64,000 nt of DNA from Lysinibacillus pinottii (GCF_024753545.1 NZ_JANTOO010000009.1:62001-126000), one strand, 5' to 3'; positions 44,948-52,744 are shown, counted from the first letter of the stretch. The notes: generated by a model not told the origin, from the sequence alone. Made by a program: numbers and translations.

Positions 44948-45364
44948 ATGGCAATTGAACAAACTTTTTTAATGGTTAAGCCAGATGGCGTTGAGCGTCA
45001 AGTAGTTGGAGACATCGTTGATCGTTTTGAACGTCGCGGTTTTGTAATGAAAGGTGCTAAATTAATGGTAATTCCAAAAGAATTAGCAGAAAAGCACTAT
45101 GCTGAACATGCTGAGCGTCCATTCTTTGGGGAACTAGTTGATTTCATCACTTCTGGTCCTGTATTCGCTATGGTATGGGAAGGCGAAAACGTAATTAAGC
45201 TTGCTCGTACAATGATGGGAGCAACTAAACCTGAGGAATCTAACCCAGGTACAATCCGTGGTGACTATGCAACAACTGTTTCTCACAACATCATCCACGG
45301 TTCTGACTCTCTTGCTTCTGCAGAGCGCGAAATCGCTTTATTCTTCGGTGAAGATTTAGTTTAA
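44948..45364 (+). CDS. ndk: Nucleoside diphosphate kinase
   Basis: A 138-aa phosphotransferase. The N-terminal EQTFLMVKPDGVER and active-site HNIIHGSDS (catalytic His is the first H of NIIHGSD) are intact, and length is normal. Its last 39 codons plus stop form the attachment site of the integrated element, which re-creates the same 3' end, so the kinase stays functional. The original ndk terminator has been displaced to 59829. Confidence 0.97.
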   Translation: MAIEQTFLMVKPDGVERQVVGDIVDRFERRGFVMKGAKLMVIPKELAEKHYAEHAERPFFGELVDFITSGPVFAMVWEGENVIKLARTMMGATKPEESNPGTIRGDYATTVSHNIIHGSDSLASAEREIALFFGEDLV

Positions 45365-45367
45365 TTT
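45244..45367 (+). repeat. attL: 124-bp direct repeat (ndk 3' end, left copy)
   Basis: Identical, base for base, to 59694-59817. It begins CCCAGGTACAATCC, includes the ndk stop codon and ends TTAATTT; the sequences diverge immediately on both sides. The crossover point inside the repeat cannot be located by eye. Confidence 0.95.
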
Positions 45368-45446
45368 TCGATTCTAAGAAGCGTAGCGAAAAAAACTACG
45401 GATAGAACTAAATAATAAAATCATCTATTTTTCGATGTGACTTTTA

Positions 45447-45478
45447 CCTTCTAACAAAAAAATGTTAGGAGGTTTTTT
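45447..45478 (+). terminator. Terminator-like hairpin that contains the integrase ribosome-binding site
   Basis: CCTTCTAACA (45447-45456) pairs with TGTTAGGAGG (45463-45472, one G-U) around six A, followed by six T. The AGGAGG inside the 3' arm is the Shine-Dalgarno sequence of the integrase gene, 8 bases before its TTG. The hairpin would both stop read-through from ndk and mask integrase translation. Confidence 0.8.
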
Positions 45479-45480
45479 GT

Positions 45481-46518
45481 TTGTCAAAATCATTCAATAA
45501 AGTTAACTCAAACATTGATATAAGCTTATTGACTATCAAAACTGAAAAAGAACCAAAGAAAGAAATGGTAAAAAAAACCGATAACTCAATAGTTAAAATT
45601 GATACTTTTGATGAAATGGATAGTAGAAATATAAAAATTGGACATGCATTAAAAATTTTAAATCAACAATGGCGACTAAGTGGATTAAGACCAAGGACAA
45701 TTGATAGTTATAACTATAATTTTAAGCGTTTTGTTGAGGTTACCGAAGTTGAATATCTCCACGAAATCAACAATGAAAAAATTTATCAATATTTATCAAG
45801 CTTCGACAATGTGAAGGACACTTCCCTACAAGGTCGTTTAAAGCAAATTAAAGCCGTTCTAAGCAAGTGTCACGATAACGGATGGTATAACTCGAAGTTT
45901 TGGAAAAACATCAAAATAAAAGTAAATACAAGCGTTAAGGAAGCTGCTACAGAAAAAGAGTTAACAGTATTGTTATCACTTTTGGATAAATCAACATATT
46001 CAGGATTACGTGATAGTATAGCAATTTTACTTTTATACAAAACAGGTATTCGAATTAAAACATTGGGTGCGTTGAGAGAGCAAAATATTGATTTTGATAA
46101 TATGCTTTTGAAATTACAAGGAGAGATAATGAAGGCGCATAGACCATTGATTCTCCCTTTAGATGATGAAATGTGTACTTTATTAAGAGAGTTGATTTCA
46201 ATAAACGATTATGTCAGGAAGGAACATAGAGAAAAGAATGATTATATTTTTCTTTCAAACATAGGCGTACCAATTTCAAATACAGTTTCACCGTCAAATT
46301 TAATTGCAAAAAATTTATGGGTGTACAGTAAAAAGTGGAATTTAAAGAACGTTAATCCTCATTCCATTCGAAGGTTGTATGCCCAAAATTTGGTGAAACG
46401 TGGGGCAGATATAAACTTAGTATCTCATGCCTTAGCTCACTCAGATTTATCAACAACCTCAAAATATTTGGGATTAGATATTGGTACAGTAGCAAAAAAC
46501 TTACGTGACTTTTTATAA
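45481..46518 (+). CDS. int: Tyrosine integrase of the ndk-inserted element
   Basis: A 345-aa site-specific recombinase. After a ~45-residue N-terminal extension comes a SAM-like core-binding domain (~55-150), then the catalytic domain with Arg in YKTGIRIKTLG, His-x-x-Arg in NPHSIRRLYA, His in LAHSDLSTTS and nucleophile Tyr in SKYLG. It lies directly inside attL, the usual place for an integrase using this site. The start is TTG, with its ribosome-binding site buried in a terminator-like stem, suggesting tight control. It differs clearly from the recombinase at 10835-11716. Confidence 0.94.
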   Translation: MSKSFNKVNSNIDISLLTIKTEKEPKKEMVKKTDNSIVKIDTFDEMDSRNIKIGHALKILNQQWRLSGLRPRTIDSYNYNFKRFVEVTEVEYLHEINNEKIYQYLSSFDNVKDTSLQGRLKQIKAVLSKCHDNGWYNSKFWKNIKIKVNTSVKEAATEKELTVLLSLLDKSTYSGLRDSIAILLLYKTGIRIKTLGALREQNIDFDNMLLKLQGEIMKAHRPLILPLDDEMCTLLRELISINDYVRKEHREKNDYIFLSNIGVPISNTVSPSNLIAKNLWVYSKKWNLKNVNPHSIRRLYAQNLVKRGADINLVSHALAHSDLSTTSKYLGLDIGTVAKNLRDFL

Positions 46519-46623
46519 GGGAGGATAAACGAAGATGTACAAGCTATGCTGACGTACTTTGACTAAATCGAGGATTAGTAGATTAGTTACCACAAATGAT
46601 GAAAACAAAAGGAGTAGAAGACA

Positions 46624-46827
46624 ATGATAGACTACAAAATTATTTTTTCAGTACCACAGACTTTTGAAGGGTTCAACGAGTTTGCAACAGCGCAGGGGAA
46701 TGTTGACAGCATTGTAATTACAACTAAAGATGGTCAGACGGTGGTCTTAAATGATGTGGAAAGCTTTGAGATTGTTGAAGCAGTCAAGATTGATGTACAT
46801 GAAGAACAGGATGAAAAGCTTATATAG
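46624..46827 (+). CDS. Small hypothetical protein of the element
   Basis: A 67-aa acidic protein (MIDYKIIFSVPQTFEG to EEQDEKLI) with beta-rich composition and no recognisable domain. AAAAGGAG lies upstream of the ATG. It stands between integrase and the large ORF-free region, where excisionase or control genes are often found, but it lacks an obvious helix-turn-helix. Confidence 0.6.
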   Translation: MIDYKIIFSVPQTFEGFNEFATAQGNVDSIVITTKDGQTVVLNDVESFEIVEAVKIDVHEEQDEKLI

Positions 46828-46829
46828 AA

Positions 46830-47520
46830 AACTCGACTAAGCGAGTATAAACAGGCATTAGGCTTAGAGCGTTCTCACGTTATCTGAATGATGATGTGAG
46901 AGGTTGCAATAGAAAATGATTGCATAGAAAAAGCCATTAGTGCGGGAACACTAACGACTTTTAACTGAATATGACTACCGCAAAGCGATAGCATACACAC
47001 CAATGTAACGCTATTGTACAGCCTATTCAAAAAAAATTCAACGTCTAGGCTTATTTAAGTGCGTTTATTTTTGGTAGTCGAACGTGGAAGCCTAGTAACA
47101 CGTTCTCAAACTAAACTTGACAGGTTTGTACGATAGCCGATGTAATAATTATCGTTAGCACTCTATGTAAGCGTTCCTTGTTTCGCTTTGGGTGCGAATG
47201 GTGGTGACTACCGTTAAAGGTCAGGAGTGGAAGGTCTGAGTGGTTACGGCTACACAGGGTATTATCAAACATCACAAAAGTTTCGTGATTTCCTCATGCA
47301 GTAGGATAAGGATTAGTGGCATAGCAGAAAGCGATTGTACAGATTGTGAGAACTATTGGGGGCAGAAGTAGATAGTAGATATACCGAACGAGAGTTCACG
47401 CTTAAACAGGGCATACGATACGGATTCTACGAACGAGGATTCATGAAACTATGAGAGGTGTCTGTCTTGTTCCTTGTAGTCTATTTATAGATTTCTTGAG
47501 AACAAGGCAGGCACTTTTTC
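46830..47520 (+). ncRNA. Candidate large structured non-coding RNA (~690 nt)
   Basis: No ORF of 60 codons exists here on either strand, yet helices are dense: ACTCG/CGAGT (46831/46842), TCTCAC/GTGAGA (46873/46896), TGCAAT/ATTGCA (46905/46919), enclosed by GGCTT/AAGCC (46861/46931); TTAGTG/CACTAA (46937/46949); CTAGGCTT/AAGCCTAG (47045/47088) extended by AACGT/ACGTT (47040/47100) and CGTTT/GAACG (47062/47080); ACGATA/TATCGT (47130/47150); GAAC-GAGA-GTTC (47386-47397). The hairpin-loop GGTAGTC (47073) is complementary to GACTACC at 46973 and again at 47206. A 15-bp terminator closes it. Size and phage setting recall ROOL/GOLLD RNAs; class membership is unproven and the 5' end is approximate. 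Confidence 0.65.
47458..47519 (+). terminator. Strong intrinsic terminator ending the candidate ncRNA
   Basis: GTGTCTGTCTTGTTC (47458-47472) pairs with GAACAAGGCAGGCAC (47500-47514; two G-U pairs), with a small TCTAT/ATAGA stem inside the loop, then five T. A further CCGAG/CTCGG stem follows at 47522-47543. Confidence 0.88.
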
Positions 47521-47641
47521 ACCGAGCCGTTGCTACTCACTCGGCTTCATGTTTGGTAGGACGTGAATGATTGTCAAGCATTAAATCCACTTAGGGCGTA
47601 AATAATATTAGTTTATTAGTGATTAAAATTGTCTATATAAA

Positions 47642-47757
47642 GTGTGTACCATTTTGGAACAGATTTTACACTAGGGTGGGTCTAAAATGTGTCCCAATTT
47701 GGGACAGTTTTTAGATAAGGTGGTCTAAAATGTGAGCTGAGTTGGAACACATTCTGA
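47642..47757. repeat. Iteron-like repeat cluster with a perfect operator dyad
   Basis: Three related ~34-bp units start near 47642, 47681 and 47724. Two share TCTAAAATGTG exactly, and all three carry a TTGGAACA or TTGGGACA block at the same distance. The middle unit contains a perfect palindrome TGTCCCAA-T-TTGGGACA (47690-47706). Such clusters are typical of replication-initiator or repressor binding. The remaining bases from 47521 to 48008 contain no gene I can support. Confidence 0.65.
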
Positions 47758-48008
47758 CAAGTTTAAAGAAAGAAACATATTAAAGAAATAAATAGGGATA
47801 AAGAAAAAAACTATGGACGGGCTGACGCCCTAGTCTGCTTTCATGAATTGAATCTAAGAATCTACTAGGTGGAATAGATACACCTTCCTCAAAGGAAGTA
47901 GTGTCAAAACAGTCATTTGATATATGGTTTCTTAATATCATAAATTTATCAGATAATACCATCCAACTTTTTGGTATGATTGACATAGTAATAAGGAGGA
48001 TGTTTTTA

Positions 48009-48971
48009 ATGAGAATTAAGGAAATTGAATATTGGGTAGATGATATTTTTGCAGATGCAAGTCGTATAAATAATACGCTTTCAGTTAAAGTACAAAAAGC
48101 AGAAGAGGATATGAATTTTTTTAGTGATATAGATTGGGAAAACTTTTATTATGATTCTGTTTCTCAAGTAGAAGTATTGATTAAAACTATGCAAAAAAGT
48201 CCTTTTGAAAAAAGCCTTAAAAAAGAAATAGGCGAACTAAGTTATTTTATTGCTAGCAAAGATACTCATAGATTTAATGAACTTAAAATAACTTTAGAGA
48301 AAATACTTGCTAAGTTTTCAATACTTATAGATACAGTAAGAATTGTGGAAGATAATAGAAACGAAAAATATAATTTTGTTTATGCGATTAAACTACCTTC
48401 TTTTGAGTTATTTGATGATGTAGCAGAGTTTACAAAACATTTGAATCAGATTTTCTCAATAGTTCTTACAGATAATAAAAAAGCCAAGTTAGTCGGATTT
48501 GATAAAGGTTCAGAATGGTATCAAGTTGCATTAGATAGTTTAGTGGACTTCAAGATATTCGGTTTATTTTTAGCAAATGCTATCAAGTATGTAAAGATAG
48601 TTTTAGAGGATAAACGCAGAGAAAATGAAGTGAATTTTGATGCGGAGACTAAGCAATTAATTTTGGAAAATATGAATATGCAACAAAAAATGATAAGACA
48701 GGAGTATGTTCGTAGTGTAATGAATACTTCTGACGTACCACAAACACCTGAGAATTTTGAATTGCATCAAATGGCTTTTGAAAGAATGGCGAACTTAATG
48801 CTTAAAGGAACTGAGGTACATATAGAACGTCAAATTGAAAATAATAATGAAGATTCTAATGAAGCACCTGTTCTTTTACCGAATTTAGAAAGTGTAAAAG
48901 GTCTATTAGAATTATACAGAGATACATTGTTAGAGCATAATAGCGAATCTGATTCTAGTGAAGAGGATTAG
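48009..48971 (+). CDS. Hypothetical protein of the element (accessory candidate)
   Basis: A 320-aa soluble acidic protein with helical segments and an Asp/Glu/Ser-rich tail (HNSESDSSEED). I recognise no domain. ATG 48009 follows AAGGAGG by 8 bases; a longer reading frame upstream lacks a ribosome-binding site. It lies between the iteron-like cluster and a terminator, i.e. a single-gene unit outside the structural module, as cargo genes often are. Confidence 0.7.
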   Translation: MRIKEIEYWVDDIFADASRINNTLSVKVQKAEEDMNFFSDIDWENFYYDSVSQVEVLIKTMQKSPFEKSLKKEIGELSYFIASKDTHRFNELKITLEKILAKFSILIDTVRIVEDNRNEKYNFVYAIKLPSFELFDDVAEFTKHLNQIFSIVLTDNKKAKLVGFDKGSEWYQVALDSLVDFKIFGLFLANAIKYVKIVLEDKRRENEVNFDAETKQLILENMNMQQKMIRQEYVRSVMNTSDVPQTPENFELHQMAFERMANLMLKGTEVHIERQIENNNEDSNEAPVLLPNLESVKGLLELYRDTLLEHNSESDSSEED

Positions 48972-48979
48972 TTATTATA

Positions 48980-49014
48980 AAAGCACATCGAAATTTCGTG
49001 GTGTGCTTTTTTCT
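48980..49014 (+). terminator. Terminator after the 48009 gene
   Basis: AAGCACA (48981-48987) pairs with TGTGCTT (49002-49008) with CGAAATTTCG able to form an inner stem, followed by T. Confidence 0.85.
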
Positions 49015-49170
49015 CTTGCCTACCTTCTCAGAATAGCCCTCAGACGATTCGAGATATAGCAAGATGGATACTTGGTTGCTTAGATGGCTCTCAGGTCGTG
49101 TGTGAAGGTTGTGACCTTCGTTATGCGGGTGACTTAATTAATACCCTTCTTTTGGAGGAAGTAGTGAAAG

Positions 49171-49193
49171 CACCTATTTTGCAGGTGTTTTTT
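49171..49193 (+). terminator. Short terminator in the gene-poor stretch
   Basis: CACCT (49171-49175) pairs with AGGTG (49183-49187) and six T follow. No gene ends directly upstream, so it may close a small untranslated RNA starting after 49015. Confidence 0.6.
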
Positions 49194-49203
49194 AATTGTG
49201 CGG

Positions 49204-49480
49204 AAAAAAGTATTACAAAAGTGACTTCCCACCGCCTTAAAGAATGAGGGATTCTTTTCTTTACTGAGAGACAATGGCGTAGAGTAATCTACACAAGCAC
49301 ACTAGGACTAAAAACAAAACAATGTACTAAGTGCGGTGAACACTTGCCTGCTACTGACGAGTTTTATAGCGACAATAAATCAGCAAAAGATGGACTATTA
49401 TCTATCTGTAAAGCATGTCGATAAAGGGCTTGTACAAAAAAGTATTACAAAAGTGACTTCCCACCGCCTTAAAGAATGAG
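49204..49480. repeat. 45-bp perfect direct repeat pair
   Basis: Positions 49204-49248 and 49436-49480 are identical over 45 bp (AAAAAAGTATTACAAAAGTG start, ending CCTTAAAGAATGAG), 232 bp apart. The GTGACTTCCCACC...TTAAAG...GAATG core looks somewhat like the 3' end of IS200/IS605-group (TnpB-type) elements. The segment between holds a truncated zinc-finger gene. Confidence 0.85.
49251..49424 (+). pseudogene. Zinc-finger protein fragment
   Basis: An open frame without ATG, GTG or TTG start encodes a C-terminal segment containing CTKCGEHLPATDEFYSDN and ending SICKACR, i.e. a Cys-x2-Cys...Cys-x2-Cys zinc finger of the kind common in Bacillus phage proteins. The 5' end runs into the first 45-bp repeat, as if the start were lost by the rearrangement that made the repeats. 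Confidence 0.6.
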
Positions 49481-49601
49481 AGGGTTATTTAATAAAATGA
49501 AAGTTTTACTTATGCTCAGGTTTTACTAGAGCCTTAGCATAATTTCCATAAGATAATCCAAAAAATGATAACTACTGAACGTAATTATCGCCATTGTTTG
49601 A

Positions 49602-49628
49602 GGGCTACTTTATTGTAGTCCTTTTTTT
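49602..49628 (+). terminator. Terminator upstream of the capsid operon leader
   Basis: GGGCTAC (49602-49608) pairs with GTAGTCC (49615-49621; one G-U), followed by a T run. Confidence 0.75.
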
Positions 49629-49659
49629 ATTGAGTTTTATTCAAATCTTTAACTGAGTA

Positions 49660-49890
49660 TGTTCATTACATCTATTGAATGTGGAGCGCTCAGGACACCA
49701 CTTGGAAAGCTTGAGTAGCACCTGTGAGCCATCTTGATGGTTCGGGTGAAGATTTATGAGTGGCTCAATTAGAACACCGTACAGAGCGTTCTCAGGTCTT
49801 AAATAGGTTGGTGGAAAATCAAGCCATGAGCATTTGCTTATTAGCTTTTTTATTCGTGAAAATACGGAAAAATTCATATCAGAAGGAGGA
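49660..49890 (+). promoter_or_regulatory. Possible structured 5' leader of the capsid operon
   Basis: About 230 bases without a supportable gene. GAGCCA (49726) can pair with TGGCTC (49760 region) with an inner ATCTT/AAGAT, and an outer GAGCGCT can pair with AGCG-TT-CTC near 49785. A 15-base stretch here (49720-49734) is complementary at 14 positions to 49082-49096. A regulatory leader is inferred. Confidence 0.35.
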
Positions 49891-49896
49891 TTATTA

Positions 49897-50292
49897 ATGG
49901 AAAACTTACAAACAGAAGAATCAGTTGAAATGGTAGCAGAGGTAGTTGAAGCACCTGTTGAACAGACAGAGGAGCAAGCGGTTGACTATGACGCTATCCA
50001 AGACCAAGCCAAGCAACTTGAGATTGAAAAACAACAACTTAAAGAGGATACTTTGAAGTTCCGACTTGAGCAAGAGGGCTTAGGTTTTGCCAAAGACTTT
50101 GCAACAACGTATTCACCTACAGAAAACATTGAAAAGCAAATTGAAATGATTCAGCAATTAATCGCTGAAATCAAGTTAGATATGGGCTTCAAGCCAAAAG
50201 AAGTTGCTAAGCAAGATGATTATACAGCTCACAAGCAAAATGGTGACGCTAAAGGCATGATTGCAAGCAAGTTCGCAAAATTATTTAAGTAA
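49897..50292 (+). CDS. Scaffold-like phage protein
   Basis: A 131-aa acidic protein with a long helical stretch (AIQDQAKQLEIEKQQLKEDTL in outline, shortened here) and a basic C-terminus (GMIASKFAKLFK). Size, coiled-coil character and position 30 bases before the major capsid gene match phage capsid scaffolds, whose basic C-terminal end binds capsid protein. ATG 49897 follows GGAGGA by 7 bases; a longer upstream frame would cover the leader. Sequence alone does not prove the role. Confidence 0.6.
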   Translation: MENLQTEESVEMVAEVVEAPVEQTEEQAVDYDAIQDQAKQLEIEKQQLKEDTLKFRLEQEGLGFAKDFATTYSPTENIEKQIEMIQQLIAEIKLDMGFKPKEVAKQDDYTAHKQNGDAKGMIASKFAKLFK

Positions 50293-50322
50293 AACAAAAT
50301 AACAGGAAGAAGGAATTTATTA

Positions 50323-51189
50323 ATGTTTAATTCACAATCATTCACAGAATCAGAACGCATTTCATTAGCAAATGAGATTGCAGTAATTGGAGTTCAGGCA
50401 ACGCCATTTACATCATTACTTATGGCAAAAGGTAATATTGAAAAAGCGCTTAGTACTGTGTACACATGGAGAGAAAAATCACTTTCAAATGATGAAGATA
50501 TTTCAGCAGTAGAGGGTGCGGACACCACAGTTTTCTATGAGAGCGCTAGAGCAGAGCTAAGTAACATCCTTGAGATTTTCAAGAAGGGTGTTCAGGTATC
50601 AGGTACAGCAGAAGCAATGCAATCAACTCAGTTCTCAGCAGAGGTTGCTGACCGATTGTTAGAGCTAAAAGTAAACATGGAAAAGAAATTCATCAATGGT
50701 CTTAAAGCAGATGGTTCAAAAGCGCCTTTCAAGCGTCAATTATCAGGTCTAATTGAAATGGCTGACGCTACTAATGCTGTAACAGCTCCAATTGATGAAA
50801 AAGCAATTAAACAAGTTATGCGTAACCTTTGGAATCAGAATTTAGCAGAAGGTCAGGTTTATGCCTTTGTAAATGCTGATATTAAAGAAAAAATTGACGC
50901 TATCTATAAGGATAATTACTCATACAATCATGTAACAACTTCTTTTGGATTGCTAGTTGATGAAATCAATACTAACTATGGTTCAGTGAAATTTGTTTTA
51001 TCTAAACATGTTCCTGCTGACAAAGTGGTGTTCTTTAATGACGCTTATGTTGATTTAGCATACTTGCGTGAGCCACACTTTGAGCCACTTGCAAAAACAG
51101 GTGACTCAGTGAAGGGTCAAGTGGTTGCAGAAGCTACATTAAAAGTTGGTTCAAAGAAAGCAGTTGCAGTATTAACTCAGGGCGAATAA
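50323..51189 (+). CDS. Major capsid protein, SU10-type HK97 fold
   Basis: A 288-aa structural protein. It begins with VIGVQATPFTSLLMAKGN, continues with TVYTWREKSL and SAVEGADTTVF, and has RAELSNILEIFKKGVQVSGT, the pattern of SU10-like (DUF5309-related) major capsid proteins. The HK97-fold P- and A-domain order is consistent with the rest. Hundreds of copies would form the head. No capsid protease gene is adjacent. It follows the scaffold-like gene and has its own terminator, allowing high separate expression. Confidence 0.85.
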   Translation: MFNSQSFTESERISLANEIAVIGVQATPFTSLLMAKGNIEKALSTVYTWREKSLSNDEDISAVEGADTTVFYESARAELSNILEIFKKGVQVSGTAEAMQSTQFSAEVADRLLELKVNMEKKFINGLKADGSKAPFKRQLSGLIEMADATNAVTAPIDEKAIKQVMRNLWNQNLAEGQVYAFVNADIKEKIDAIYKDNYSYNHVTTSFGLLVDEINTNYGSVKFVLSKHVPADKVVFFNDAYVDLAYLREPHFEPLAKTGDSVKGQVVAEATLKVGSKKAVAVLTQGE

Positions 51190-51198
51190 TACCTTTAG

Positions 51199-51226
51199 GC
51201 ACTCTCTGTAATGGGAGTGCTTTTTT
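51199..51226 (+). terminator. Terminator after the major capsid gene
   Basis: GCACTCTC pairs with GGGAGTGC (one G-C shift) around a short loop, followed by six T. Confidence 0.88.
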
Positions 51227-51273
51227 CAATTCATATCATGCAAATTTATTACTAGAAGAAAGGAAGTAAGACC

Positions 51274-51444
51274 ATGACACAAATAGAGCTATTTTTAATG
51301 CGTAGACAAAAGCGAATTAAGCTATCTGATATTGCTAAGCACATTGATTGCTCAATCGCTTTGCTATCACGTCACGAAAATAACAAAGTAGCAATGGATT
51401 CAAGCAAAGTGAAGATGTACAAAGAATATATCTTGAACAACTAA
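51274..51444 (+). CDS. Small Cro/CI-like helix-turn-helix protein
   Basis: A 56-aa protein beginning MTQIELFLMRRQKRIKLSDI; the segment LSDIAKHIDCSIALLSRHE is a compact helix-turn-helix of the XRE type. AAAGGAAG lies upstream of the ATG. It stands between capsid and Rep-like genes. As the only recognisable small DNA-binding protein in the element it may regulate the replication and packaging genes or interact with a helper-phage repressor. Confidence 0.65.
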   Translation: MTQIELFLMRRQKRIKLSDIAKHIDCSIALLSRHENNKVAMDSSKVKMYKEYILNN

Positions 51445-51476
51445 ATGCTCAATGGAGTAGAACAGGAGCGTTACAG

Positions 51477-51662
51477 ATGAAACAGTTAACTGAGCAAGAT
51501 TTCTTCTTTTGCTTTACAAAGAAGTTATCAATATTTCTAAAAGAAGAAGGCATTTCATACATCATTAAGGCTAAAAGCATTAAGGATAATGCCATTTATA
51601 CAGTCTATCAAAAAACTGATGAACTACAGCGAGCTTTAGACAAATACAAGGAAATCAATTAG
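51477..51662 (+). CDS. Small hypothetical protein
   Basis: A 61-aa protein (MKQLTEQDFFFCFTKKLS onward) with no recognised domain. The ribosome-binding site is modest (GGAGCG). It lies 32 bases after the HTH gene and 64 before the Rep-like gene, probably in one transcript. Confidence 0.55.
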   Translation: MKQLTEQDFFFCFTKKLSIFLKEEGISYIIKAKSIKDNAIYTVYQKTDELQRALDKYKEIN

Positions 51663-51726
51663 GGAGTTGCCTAGAGGGTGACTTCCTTTTTATTACAAAA
51701 ATACAATCACACAGGAGTTTTTAACA

Positions 51727-52716
51727 ATGGAAAAATTTACTTATATTCAAATTAACAATCAAATGATAGATGAAAGAACTGAGTTTCACCTTACATCTGA
51801 GGAATTATATGTTTACTCGTTGCTATCAATGAGCAGAAACCTGAGAGGTCAAATATTTACAACACCATCGACTATCCATGATATGGGGCATATCAAGTTA
51901 GCAAGTAGCCAAAAGCGAGGGGTACAAGCCATTAAGAATACGCTTATCTCACTAAGAGATAAAAAAGTTATTAGATTTACAAATGCAGATGGTGAGCTTA
52001 CAGATGCTTTCAAAGCAAATGATACTTTATTAGTTGAGCTATCAAAATTTGACACTGAGTATTTCACTCAACTTGATTTTGAGGTGTTTGATGGAATCAA
52101 AGATATTCGCCATTTGCATGTTTACCTAGCTGTTTTTAAGTGGGCTAACAGTGGTGATGGCATATTTGGTTGCTCTAAGTCACGTTGGGCAAATATTTTA
52201 AAATGCTCAGAATCGACAGCATTTAAAGTAGTCAATGAAGCTGTTGAAGTAGGTCTGATTCACAAAAATATCGGTGATTACAATGACACAGGTAAACAAA
52301 ACACTAATCAATACAGAACAACACCTTTTGAAGATGATGAAATCACACATCATTCATTTAGAAAGAAACATGGTGAAAAGGAAATAGAGGAAGTAACTAA
52401 CCTAGAGCATTTTACTGTAGAAGAACTAAAAGAAACAGAAAAGCGATTCAACACATTTAAAGATGAAAACGGTGAAGATGTGTTCCCTAATGAACAGGAT
52501 TATATTGCTGTTTTAGACTTACGAAAACAAAAAAGAAAAGTAGGCTTAACTGACTTTGAGAAAAGAGTTCTTAGAGCAGGGGAGAATCGCATTAATAAAC
52601 TGAAAAAGCAAAAACCCTTAGTGGATAAAGAAACATATGAAGAGTATAAAGTGGTTGATAGATGCATTGAACTAGCAAAACTTGCTATTGAATGTAGAGA
52701 TGGATATAACAGCTAA
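51727..52716 (+). CDS. Winged-helix replication-initiator-like protein
   Basis: A 329-aa protein. Residues ~1-90 follow the layout of RepA_N / replisome-organiser winged helices (FHLTSEELYVYSLLSMSRN, then IHDM...SSQKRGVQAIKNTLISLRDKKVI). Residues ~130-190 contain a second helix-turn-helix-like part (CSKSRWANILKCSESTAFKVVNEA). The C-terminus is charged. It may bind the iteron-like repeats at 47642-47757. In satellites a Rep of this kind drives autonomous replication. The function is inferred from architecture. Confidence 0.6.
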   Translation: MEKFTYIQINNQMIDERTEFHLTSEELYVYSLLSMSRNLRGQIFTTPSTIHDMGHIKLASSQKRGVQAIKNTLISLRDKKVIRFTNADGELTDAFKANDTLLVELSKFDTEYFTQLDFEVFDGIKDIRHLHVYLAVFKWANSGDGIFGCSKSRWANILKCSESTAFKVVNEAVEVGLIHKNIGDYNDTGKQNTNQYRTTPFEDDEITHHSFRKKHGEKEIEEVTNLEHFTVEELKETEKRFNTFKDENGEDVFPNEQDYIAVLDLRKQKRKVGLTDFEKRVLRAGENRINKLKKQKPLVDKETYEEYKVVDRCIELAKLAIECRDGYNS

Positions 52717-52744
52717 ATCCCATCAAAAGAAAGGAATGATATTT

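Noticed and set aside
46830..47520. Decayed protein gene as explanation for the ORF-free region
   Set aside because: No frame gives a protein-like translation of useful length and the many local stems plus a terminal hairpin favour RNA; homologue comparison would settle it.
47901..48008. Upstream extension of the 48009 gene
   Set aside because: No ribosome-binding site for the extension, whereas ATG 48009 has AAGGAGG at 8 bases.
49204..49480. Possible CRISPR-like repeat
   Set aside because: Only two copies, 45 bp each with a 187-bp gap that encodes a protein fragment; no array structure or cas genes.
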